In this document: one piece after another, positions 57,419 to 64,000 of the stretch
Position numbering within the stretch: the first letter of the stretch is position 1
Layout of the letters: each line of letters starts with the position of its first letter
Source of the DNA: Phytoamicus setariae
Lineage (GTDB): Bacteria; Pseudomonadota; Alphaproteobacteria; Rhizobiales; Rhizobiaceae
Reading direction: 5' to 3'
Length of the DNA stretch: 64,000 nucleotides
NCBI RefSeq assembly: GCF_016722925.1
Contig: NZ_JAEQNC010000007.1
Span: 1-64,000 of the forward strand
The notes under the pieces: generated by a model
What the model was told of the DNA's origin: nothing
The model's database searches: none
The model's input: only the letters and a program-made list of their open reading frames with translations
Position numbers and translations under genes: made by a program

Positions 57419-59779
57419 TCAGATACTTGCCCGCCGCAGGCGTAATGCATTGAATACAACTGAAACGGATGACAGGCTCATGGCTGCCGCTGCGATCATC
57501 GGCGACAGCAGCGTTCCGGTGAATGGGTAGAGAATTCCGGCTGCAAGGGGCACGCCGACGGCGTTGTAGCCGAAGGCAAAGAAGAGGTTCTGCTTGATGT
57601 TGGCAATGGTGGCCTGCGCAAGGGTGCGGGCGCGCATCACGCCCGCCAATTCACCACGAACGAGGGTGATGCCGGCGCTCTTGAGCGCGACATCTGCGCC
57701 GGTGCCCATGGCAATGCCGATATCGGCCGACGCAAGTGCAGGCGCATCGTTAATACCGTCGCCAGCCATGGCGACGATCCGTCCTCCTGCCTTCAACCCG
57801 TCGACAAGCACCTTCTTGTCCTCGAGAGACTGGCTGGCATGCACCTCGGCAATGCCGAGTTCTCGCGCCACGTGCCAGGCCGTGACGGCGCTGTCGCCGG
57901 TGGCCATGATGACCCGCATACCGGCCGCTGTCAGCGAGGCAACCATGGCCTTGGCATCCGGCTTGACCGGGTCGGTGACCGACAGTAACGCGGCAACCTC
58001 GCCATCGACCGCACAAAAGAACACTGTCTGGCCCAGGTCCCGCATCGTGTCGGCCATTTCCAGCGTGTCTGCAAGGTCGAGACCATTATCCCGCATTAGC
58101 GTCTCGTTACCGAGCAGCAGGCGCGTGCCCCCAACCGTACCTGAAATGCCCTTACCGTTGATCGCCTCGAAATCGTCGACGCGGGAGATCTGCAAGCCCT
58201 TCTCTTTGGCGCCTTCGACAATCGCTTCGCCGATCGGATGTTCAGAGCCGCTTTCGAGTGACGCTGCGTATGCCAGGATTGTTTTGGCATCCATGCCCGA
58301 CACCGGAATAACCGAGCCGAGAGTGGGTCGTCCAAGTGTAAGCGTACCGGTCTTGTCGATGATCAGGGTATCTGCCGCCGCTAACCTCTCCAGGCTTGCG
58401 GCATCGCGCACGAGGACCCCAGCACCAGCCCCCCTGCCTGTTGCCGTCATCACTGAAACGGGTGTGGCAAGCCCGAGCGCACATGGGCAGGCGATGATCA
58501 GCACAGAGACGGCCGCGACAAGGCCATAGATCGCCGATGGTTCCGGCCCGTAGACGAACCAGAGCCCGAATGCGGCAATGGCGACCATCACCACCGTGGG
58601 CACGAACCAGGCAGATACGCGGTCGGCCAGCTTCTGGATCGGCGCGCGAGACCGCTGCGCCTCGGCGACCATGCCGACGATACGAGCAAGCAGGGTATCT
58701 GAGCCGACGTGCCCGGCCCGCATGACGAACTGGCCGGCACGGTTCATCGTGCCGCCGGTGACAGGTGAGCCCACTTCCTTTTCGACCGGCACCGGCTCGC
58801 CGGTGATCATGCTTTCATCGACGGTGGAGCGACCTTCGGTGACATCACCATCGACAGGCACAGCCTCCCCCGGACGAACTCGCAGGAGATCGCCTGGAAG
58901 GATGTTCTCAAGTGGCGCATCGAATTCTGTCCCGTCGGGCTGAATGCGCCTGGCGGTATCCGGCGCAAGCCGGGACAGCGCCCGGATCGCCTCTCCCGTC
59001 TGTGCCCGAGCCCTGAGTTCAAGGATCTGCCCGAGGAACACCAACGTGACGATGACCGCAGCTGCCTCGTAATACACGGGCACCTCGCCCATGTGTCCGG
59101 CAAAATCATGCGGGAAAAGTTGCGGCGCAAGCGTCGCCACGACGCTATAGCCGAACGCTGCGATCACGCCGAGCGTGATCAGCGTCCACATATTGAGGTG
59201 ACCGGTACGGATCGAAACCCAGCCACGCTCGAAGAAAGGCAATGCCGCCCAGAGCACGACCGGTGCAGTCAGCAGAAGCTCGACGAAGGGAGCCAGTTCG
59301 TGGCCGATCCAGTCGCGGACAGGCAGGCCGATCATGGGCCCCATGGAAAGGACGAGCAGCGGGATGGAGCAAGCGGCGCTGACGATGAACCGTCTCGTGA
59401 AGTCGACGAGCTCCGGATTGGGGCCGTCGATCTCGGCAGGGTTCATCGGCTCAAGTGCCATGCCGCAGATAGGGCAGGTTCCCGGTTCCGAACGAATGAT
59501 TTCGGGATCCATGGGGCACGTATATTGCTGTGCCACCTTGGCCTGTTTGGGCTTGTTCTTCGAATGGCCGGAGACATAGAACCATGGATCGGCGGCGAAA
59601 CGCGTGTGGCAACGCTCGCTGCAGAAATGGTATTCGACCCCTTCATGCTTCAGACTTGGCTTGCCGACACCAAGTTTTACCGTCATGCCGCAGACCGGAT
59701 CGACTGTTGTCGCTGCATCCGGACTTGTGGACGGCATTTCGAATAGGCCGTCCGTGGAGTGGTTGTCGTGCGTTTTCAT
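57419..59779 (-). CDS. Copper-type P1B ATPase with YHS and heavy-metal-binding N-terminus
   Basis: 786-residue inner-membrane exporter. The N-terminus has a YHS-like domain ([24 protein letters not shown]) and a heavy-metal-binding domain ([20 protein letters not shown]) in place of the usual CxxC ferredoxin-like domains. The core has the membrane CPC motif ([12 protein letters not shown]), the phosphorylation site DKTGTLT, SEHPIG and [19 protein letters not shown] together with these motifs points to Cu(I) or Ag(I) export to the periplasm. The gene lies 104 nt after zur on the same strand; a separate promoter is likely. Related genes are called copA, actP or silP. Confidence 0.9.
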   Translation of the reverse strand: MKTHDNHSTDGLFEMPSTSPDAATTVDPVCGMTVKLGVGKPSLKHEGVEYHFCSERCHTRFAADPWFYVSGHSKNKPKQAKVAQQYTCPMDPEIIRSEPGTCPICGMALEPMNPAEIDGPNPELVDFTRRFIVSAACSIPLLVLSMGPMIGLPVRDWIGHELAPFVELLLTAPVVLWAALPFFERGWVSIRTGHLNMWTLITLGVIAAFGYSVVATLAPQLFPHDFAGHMGEVPVYYEAAAVIVTLVFLGQILELRARAQTGEAIRALSRLAPDTARRIQPDGTEFDAPLENILPGDLLRVRPGEAVPVDGDVTEGRSTVDESMITGEPVPVEKEVGSPVTGGTMNRAGQFVMRAGHVGSDTLLARIVGMVAEAQRSRAPIQKLADRVSAWFVPTVVMVAIAAFGLWFVYGPEPSAIYGLVAAVSVLIIACPCALGLATPVSVMTATGRGAGAGVLVRDAASLERLAAADTLIIDKTGTLTLGRPTLGSVIPVSGMDAKTILAYAASLESGSEHPIGEAIVEGAKEKGLQISRVDDFEAINGKGISGTVGGTRLLLGNETLMRDNGLDLADTLEMADTMRDLGQTVFFCAVDGEVAALLSVTDPVKPDAKAMVASLTAAGMRVIMATGDSAVTAWHVARELGIAEVHASQSLEDKKVLVDGLKAGGRIVAMAGDGINDAPALASADIGIAMGTGADVALKSAGITLVRGELAGVMRARTLAQATIANIKQNLFFAFGYNAVGVPLAAGILYPFTGTLLSPMIAAAAMSLSSVSVVFNALRLRRASI

Positions 59780-59883
59780 GGGTATTACCTAGCAAGAAAC
59801 CGCAGCATTCCACACCCCTAAATTTCAGGCGGCGTGGCGATGCTCGTACCCAACCCATTTAGGTTAGGATAGCTTGCTCCATA

Positions 59884-60291
59884 TCAAGCACACGCCTTGC
59901 AAGCGCCTCGTATTTCGATCGTCGTCTTTTCGGGCTTGAAATGCGTGGCAGCCTGCCATTCCTTCAGTCGATTTTCGATGGTGTGATCATGAAACTCGGT
60001 GACCTGCCCGCAGCTTTCACAGATGGCGAAGGCGGTGACCCCGTGCGCATGCGCAGCATGGTCATGGGGATCGGAGCAGGCAACGAAAGCATTCAAACTT
60101 TCCAGCCGATGAACAAGTCCGAACTCCATCAGCTTGTCGAGGGCGCGATAGACCTGCAAGGGAGCACGAAAACCGTCGCTCCTTAGCCGGTCGAGAATAT
60201 CATAGGCGCTTTGCGGGCCACCGGTGCCGCTGAGCGCCGACAATACCAACGACTGATTCCGGGTAAGTTCTGGTTGCGCGATCATCGTCAA
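59884..60291 (-). CDS. zur: Zinc uptake regulator of the Fur family
   Basis: 135-residue Fur-family repressor. A winged helix (about residues 10-70, AYDILDRLRSDGFRAPLQVY) precedes the metal-binding dimer domain with HDHAAHAHGVTAFAICESCG and a final CKAC, which form the structural zinc site (CxxC pairs). It is encoded with znuC and znuB and faces znuA, so zinc is the expected ligand; with zinc bound it should repress the znu genes. Its start overlaps the znuB stop as ATGA (60288-60291). It is probably autoregulated as part of the operon. Confidence 0.9.
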   Translation of the reverse strand: MTMIAQPELTRNQSLVLSALSGTGGPQSAYDILDRLRSDGFRAPLQVYRALDKLMEFGLVHRLESLNAFVACSDPHDHAAHAHGVTAFAICESCGQVTEFHDHTIENRLKEWQAATHFKPEKTTIEIRGACKACA

Positions 60292-61100
60292 CGTCCTTCC
60301 TGGCCGGCATGTCGCCTGCTGGGAACAGGCATCAGACTGAGTACGAAAAGGGCAAGCGCTGCCACCACGATCGACGGACCGGAGGGCGTATCGAACGTCA
60401 GTGAGCCATAGAGGCCGCCAACCACAGCCACGGCGCCAATCACGGCGGCGAGAACTGCCATGATCTCGGGCGAGGTCGAAAAACGACGAGCGGCGGCGGC
60501 CGGAATGATCAGCAGCGACGTGATGAGCAGGATGCCGACAATCTTCATGGCGATGGCAATCACCAGCGCCAGAAGCAGCATGAAGATCAGCCGTGCCTGC
60601 TTCGGCTTCATGCCTTCTGCCTCAGCGAGGTCTTCGGAAACTGTTGCGGCAATCAGCGGCTTCCAGAGATAGACAAGCGCCAGCAAGACGAGAATCCCTC
60701 CGCCCCAGATGATATCGATGTCAGCTTCGCTGACGGCGAGAATGTCGCCGAACAGGAAACTGACGAGGTCGACACGGACCCACGTCATGAAGGCGAGAAT
60801 AACCAACCCGACTGACAGGGACGCATGCGAGAGTATGCCAAGCAGCGCATCCGCCGACAGTGTACCGGCCTTCTGCAACAGCAGCAGCAGCAACGACACG
60901 CAGGTCGCCACCACGAAGACGGCGATCATGATGTTGAGGTTGAGCAACAGCGACAACGCCACGCCGAGCAGTGCCGAATGGGCCATTGTGTCACCAAAAT
61001 AGGCCATACGCCGCCAGACGATGAAACAGCCGAGGGGGCCGGTTGTCAGCGCAATACCAACACCTGCAACAATGGCGCGGGTGAAGAAGTCATCAAGCAT
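60288..61100 (-). CDS. znuB: Zinc ABC transporter permease
   Basis: 270-residue inner-membrane permease of the ABC-3 family, with about eight membrane segments. MLDDFFTRAIVAGVGIALTT starts the protein, followed by GCFIVWRRMAYFGDTMAHSA, the family signature. Its ATG overlaps the end of znuC by eight bases, and its stop overlaps the zur start, which shows a tightly coupled znuC - znuB - zur operon. It works with ZnuC and the binding protein ZnuA. Confidence 0.92.
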   Translation of the reverse strand: MLDDFFTRAIVAGVGIALTTGPLGCFIVWRRMAYFGDTMAHSALLGVALSLLLNLNIMIAVFVVATCVSLLLLLLQKAGTLSADALLGILSHASLSVGLVILAFMTWVRVDLVSFLFGDILAVSEADIDIIWGGGILVLLALVYLWKPLIAATVSEDLAEAEGMKPKQARLIFMLLLALVIAIAMKIVGILLITSLLIIPAAAARRFSTSPEIMAVLAAVIGAVAVVGGLYGSLTFDTPSGPSIVVAALALFVLSLMPVPSRRHAGQEGR

Positions 61101-62007
61101 CGTTGGCATCTTTCGAAATGGTCTTGGGCAGAACGAGACGGCTATGGTCGTGACCGCAGGAGCAGTCGGCTCCATGCTGATGATCGTGTCCGTGGTGATG
61201 GCCATCGTCCGGATGGCAGCTATCAGTCACGGAACCGTCCTGGTGCAGCACTCGTCCGTCAGGCAGATGGGTGTGATCGTGGTGATGGGTGTAGATGGCA
61301 AGCGCACCCGAACCACGGACGCCAAACAGACGCTGGTACTCCGCACTCTGGGAAACCATTTCCGGCGTGCCGGTGCAACAGACATGGCCGTTGAGGCACA
61401 CGACGGTATCGGTCGCCGCCATCACCACATGCAGATCATGCGAAATCAGCAGAACGCCGCAGCCGGATCGATCGCGGATTTCACCTATCAGTTCGTATAG
61501 CGCGATCTCGCCGTTGTAATCGACGCCCTGGACTGGTTCGTCCAGCACCAGCAGGTCCGGCTTGCGGGCAATCGCGCGCGCCAAGAGCGCACGCTGGAAC
61601 TCTCCGCCGGAGAGATGCTGAACTTCAGCCTTGGCGAGATGGGCAATTCCTGTTTCAGCGAGGGCATCGGCGACTTCCTTGCGGCTCGGCGAACCCGTCA
61701 ACGTCATCAGTCGCTCGACCGTCAACGGCATGGTGCGGTCGATGGACATCTTCTGCGGGACATAGCCGACACGCAGGTCGGATCTTGTCGTCACCAGACC
61801 TTCGTCGGGTCGCACCAGTCCCAGCGCCATCCGCGCCGATGTCGACTTTCCAGAACCGTTCGGGCCGATCAGGGTGACGATCTCGCCGCGTTTGATCTCG
61901 AAGGACACGCCACGCACCAGCCACCGGCCTTGCCTGTTGGAGCCGGCATTGTCGAGACCGACGAGTCGTTCTTTTTCCTCTGTGCGCTTGAGCATGAATT
62001 TTTCCAT
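61093..62007 (-). CDS. znuC: Zinc ABC transporter ATPase with histidine-rich tail
   Basis: 304-residue ATPase. Walker A is GPNGSGKSTSA, the signature LSGGEFQRALLA and Walker B LLVLDEPVQGVDYN. The tail after about residue 240 is very rich in histidine (THHHDHTHLPDG, GHHHGHDHQHGADC) and probably binds zinc, as in many ZnuC proteins. The start at 62007 gives MEKFMLKRTE; the ATG at 61995 has a closer GGAAAA and is an alternative. It is the first gene of the minus-strand operon and is divergent from znuA over 96 nt with two palindromes. Confidence 0.92.
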   Translation of the reverse strand: MEKFMLKRTEEKERLVGLDNAGSNRQGRWLVRGVSFEIKRGEIVTLIGPNGSGKSTSARMALGLVRPDEGLVTTRSDLRVGYVPQKMSIDRTMPLTVERLMTLTGSPSRKEVADALAETGIAHLAKAEVQHLSGGEFQRALLARAIARKPDLLVLDEPVQGVDYNGEIALYELIGEIRDRSGCGVLLISHDLHVVMAATDTVVCLNGHVCCTGTPEMVSQSAEYQRLFGVRGSGALAIYTHHHDHTHLPDGRVLHQDGSVTDSCHPDDGHHHGHDHQHGADCSCGHDHSRLVLPKTISKDANDA

Positions 62008-62036
62008 ATTCGGGGCTTGGCAGTGGATATAGCGTA

Positions 62037-62051
62037 CGTTATAGCATAACG
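62037..62051. promoter_or_regulatory. Palindrome CGTTATAGCATAACG, possible Zur site
   Basis: Near-perfect inverted repeat in the 96-nt znuC/znuA gap. It differs from the second site at 62059 but has the same size and AT-rich character. Confidence 0.55.
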
Positions 62052-62058
62052 CAATGAA

Positions 62059-62073
62059 TGTAATAACATTACA
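62059..62073. promoter_or_regulatory. Palindrome TGTAATAACATTACA, probable Zur box
   Basis: Near-perfect inverted repeat of the TGTAAT...ATTACA type expected for Zur in alphaproteobacteria, between znuC and znuA. It should control znuA, perhaps both directions. Confidence 0.65.
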
Positions 62074-62103
62074 CATCAAGTATCCCAAAAGACAACAAGG
62101 ATC

Positions 62104-63063
62104 ATGCTCATGCCGTCCAGAATGTTGAAGACACTGTTTGCGACCGCACTGCTGGCTGCAGCGCAGACCGCAGCCGCATATGCGGCGCCGGATGTGATCG
62201 TGTCGATCAAACCGATCCATTCGCTGGTCGCATCGATCATGAAAGGCGTGGGCGAACCGGGCCTGATCGTCGATGGCGTGGCTTCACCGCACACCTACCA
62301 GATGAAACCGTCCGATGCGGGCAGATTGCAGGGCGCCGACATCGTTTTCTGGGTTGGCCACGATCTGGAAAAGTTCCTCGAAAAGCCACTGGAATCACTC
62401 GGAAGCAAGGCAAAGATTGTCGAACTCGACGACGCACCGGGCCTTGTTAAACTGCCGACCCGCGAAAGCGGAACCTTCGAACCCCACGCCGACGAAGACC
62501 ATGCAACCGGCGGCCACGAAGCCGACGCACATGATCATGGTGAAGAGGTCGATCTGCACTTCTGGTTGAGCACAACCAACGCCAAGGCAATAGCCGCCGA
62601 AATAGAAAAGGCCTTGATCGACATCGATCCCGGCAACACCCAGCATTACGCCAAGAATCTTGAAAATCTGAACAACAGTCTCGACGCCCTCGCCACGGAA
62701 ATCGCCGGCACTATCGCTCCGGTAAAGGACAAGCCGTTTATTGTCTTCCACGATGCGTACCAGTATTTCGAGAAGGAATTCGGCGTGGCGGTGGCGGGAT
62801 CTATCACCGTGTCGCCGGAAGCCATGCCGGGTGCTGCCCGGATCAGTGAAATCCACGACAAGGTCAAGGCGCTGAAAACCACCTGCGTCTTTGCTGAACC
62901 GCAATTCGAGCCGAAGCTGATTGCAGTGGTTCTCGAAGGCACCGATGCGAAGACCGGCACGCTCGACCCGGAAGCCGGATCGCTGAAAGCTGGCGAAGGC
63001 CTCTATGGCGAGATGATGCTTGGGATCGCCAAGTCACTCCGGGACTGCCTCGAAACCAGCTGA
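62104..63063 (+). CDS. znuA: Zinc-binding periplasmic protein
   Basis: 319-residue periplasmic solute-binding protein of the cluster 9 (A-I) family. A signal peptide (LKTLFATALLAAAQTAAAYA) is followed by IKPIHSLVASIMKGVG and the typical histidine-rich loop (HADEDHATGGHEADAHDHGE, about residues 134-153) that helps bind or gather zinc. The site histidines are expected near SPHTYQMKPS, LHFWLS and VFHDAYQYF. AAGGATC precedes the ATG; the next ATG (62110) is an alternative. It delivers zinc to ZnuBC and is divergent from znuC. Confidence 0.93.
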   Translation: MLMPSRMLKTLFATALLAAAQTAAAYAAPDVIVSIKPIHSLVASIMKGVGEPGLIVDGVASPHTYQMKPSDAGRLQGADIVFWVGHDLEKFLEKPLESLGSKAKIVELDDAPGLVKLPTRESGTFEPHADEDHATGGHEADAHDHGEEVDLHFWLSTTNAKAIAAEIEKALIDIDPGNTQHYAKNLENLNNSLDALATEIAGTIAPVKDKPFIVFHDAYQYFEKEFGVAVAGSITVSPEAMPGAARISEIHDKVKALKTTCVFAEPQFEPKLIAVVLEGTDAKTGTLDPEAGSLKAGEGLYGEMMLGIAKSLRDCLETS

Positions 63064-63207
63064 TTCAACGCTCTTGGCAGCGACGGGAGAAGGACGCGGC
63101 TCGCTCGTAGCGGGGGCATTATATAGGGCTACGGCAAACATCAGTTGACGAAGCTTCGGTCACAATTCTACGTTCGGATGAAAATCGAATCAGGAAAGGA
63201 ACCACAT

Positions 63208-63447
63208 ATGAAGATCAAGACCCCTGCAATCGTCGCTATCTCCATGGCAATCGGCATCGTTGGCGGCGCAGGCGTTACCGCCATTGCTGCTCAACCGAAC
63301 ATGAAGTCCGCTCTCGATCATCTGGTCGCTGCAGATACTTTCCTCGCACGCGCCACCGACAACAAGGGCGGCCACAAGGCCAAGGCCCGTTCGCTGATCA
63401 GCCTTGCAATCAAGGAAGTTCGCGCCGGCATGCGCTACGCAAACTAA
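63208..63447 (+). CDS. Small exported protein of unknown function
   Basis: 79-residue protein with a Sec-type signal (MKIKTPAIVAISMAIGIVGG, cleavage near AIAA). The mature part of about 50 residues is basic and helical (MKSALDHLVAADTFLARATD, then KARSLISLAIKEVRAGMRYA). I recognise no characterised family; similar tiny proteins occur in rhizobia from memory. AAAGGAACC upstream of the ATG at 63208 supports the start. It follows znuA after 144 nt and ends at a strong hairpin. Confidence 0.65.
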   Translation: MKIKTPAIVAISMAIGIVGGAGVTAIAAQPNMKSALDHLVAADTFLARATDNKGGHKAKARSLISLAIKEVRAGMRYAN

Positions 63448-63470
63448 TTTCCGGCTGCATCCATTTGCAA

Positions 63471-63498
63471 AACCCGGCGGATCAATCCGCCGGGTTTT
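63471..63498. terminator. Bidirectional hairpin after the small exported protein
   Basis: AACCCGGCGGAT and ATCCGCCGGGTT form a 12-bp stem followed by TTTG on the plus strand. It lies between convergent genes. Confidence 0.75.
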
Positions 63499-63502
63499 GT
63501 CG

Positions 63503-64000
63503 TTAAAGTCTCGTATAAGAGAAATGATCGAAATCAGCGGCTTGCACGCGCCCACTGATGTCATAGGCAAACATGCCGACAAAGGCTCCCGTAAAGGAAC
63601 CGTGTTCGCCAACCCCGCCTTCATCCGACACTACGCCGCCGTCAAGGATCGGGCCGATCTGCTGCCATTCTGCTTCTCCGTCTGCATGCCAGAAGAACTG
63701 CAGGTCGTTGTCACGCACTTCGACAGCAAGGTGGATCCGTCCGGCCGGCAATGAAATGCCGCTGCCAATCGGGAAGGTGAGATTTCCCGACGGATAGTCA
63801 CCTGGGCAAGACTGGATGACGAGCACCCTTCCCAACGTTTCGTGCCATGACACAGCCAGAGCATGGAACTTGTAGCGGTTATAGTAGTGGGTCAGCCCTG
63901 CCGCCTGCTGATATGTGTCCGGATCAAACTCGACAACGGTTTCGGCGCGGAACGAATGATCCTCCTGCCGGCGTGCGACAAGCGAAAACTCGAACCAGGA
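63503..64000 (-). CDS. C-terminal end of a GH43 beta-xylosidase (partial)
   Basis: The frame runs off the right edge, so only the last 165 residues are visible. They match the concanavalin-like C-terminal domain of GH43 beta-xylosidases: SWFEFSLVARRQEDHSFRAE, then AAGLTHYYNRYKFHALAVSW, then RVLVIQSCPGDYPSG, and the final VQAADFDHFSYTRL. The catalytic five-blade propeller lies outside the window. The enzyme is expected to release xylose (or arabinose) from xylo-oligosaccharides. An internal GTG at 63853 could look like a start but is inside the domain. It is convergent with the small exported protein. Confidence 0.8.
   Translation of the reverse strand, partial: SWFEFSLVARRQEDHSFRAETVVEFDPDTYQQAAGLTHYYNRYKFHALAVSWHETLGRVLVIQSCPGDYPSGNLTFPIGSGISLPAGRIHLAVEVRDNDLQFFWHADGEAEWQQIGPILDGGVVSDEGGVGEHGSFTGAFVGMFAYDISGRVQAADFDHFSYTRL

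Noticed and set aside
59841-59883. Copper regulator (MerR/HmrR-type) site before the P-type ATPase
   Set aside because: Only a weak AACC-N6-GGTT symmetry is visible; it does not match the expected dyad.

Overview
The window is a chromosomal stretch of an alphaproteobacterium, most likely a member of the Rhizobiaceae (Rhizobium/Agrobacterium group). The evidence is inferential: GC-rich coding DNA, the rpiA - DUF2059 - gor order, GC-rich hairpin repeats between genes that resemble rhizobial intergenic mosaic elements, and close matches to families common there (DUF2059, DUF3137, a UvrB with long tails, divergent znuA / znuCB-zur). I read 57 protein genes, one decayed gene and several hairpins, operators and repeats. 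I saw no tRNA, rRNA, CRISPR array, insertion sequence or phage gene.

Layout. 1-6,500: central metabolism and envelope (gor, DUF2059, rpiA, gph, DUF488, a large L,D-transpeptidase). 6,500-16,500: an ArsR regulator, an unknown secreted protein, a class II fumarase and a class I fumarase on either side of a periplasmic serine hydrolase, a diguanylate cyclase and a second L,D-transpeptidase. 16,500-19,700: a 921-residue calcium-binding RTX protein with an S-layer-like layout and a long AT-rich leader. 19,700-24,200: a nucleoside deoxyribosyltransferase, tandem palindromic repeats, a VanY-type peptidase, an AhpD-like protein, a hydrolase/MarR divergent pair and DUF971. 24,300-29,700: molybdenum cofactor genes (moaA, mobA, mobB) with a CHASE4-GGDEF protein, an EamA transporter and a thioesterase. 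29,700-39,400: a DUF486 remnant, the DUF1800-DUF1501 pair, an accessory glycan-type group (pyruvyltransferase-like protein, an unknown protein, a sulfotransferase), an exported PAAR-like protein, two tandem RTX paralogs and DUF3137. 39,500-42,700: uvrB. 42,850-48,440: two arylsulfatases on either side of an LssY_C membrane protein, with an identical 22-bp element upstream of both sulfatases. 48,600-57,300: a small exported protein, a class III nucleotide cyclase, a flavin oxidoreductase, dusA, TerC, a gamma carbonic anhydrase and a large GGDEF-EAL protein. 57,400-63,500: metal homeostasis (copper-type P-ATPase, zur, znuB, znuC, znuA) and a small exported protein. The right edge cuts a GH43 beta-xylosidase.

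How the parts may work together. Zinc uptake is the clearest circuit: znuA faces znuC-znuB-zur, and two palindromes lie between them. Three c-di-GMP proteins and one class III cyclase suggest strong second-messenger control of surface behaviour. Three RTX proteins, a sulfotransferase, a pyruvyltransferase-like protein and two L,D-transpeptidases point to an elaborated cell surface. The best candidates for undescribed biology are the sulfatase/LssY_C locus with its shared operator and coupled leader peptide, and the tandem beta-helix/RTX paralogs whose C-terminal halves look homogenised, next to an exported PAAR-like protein.
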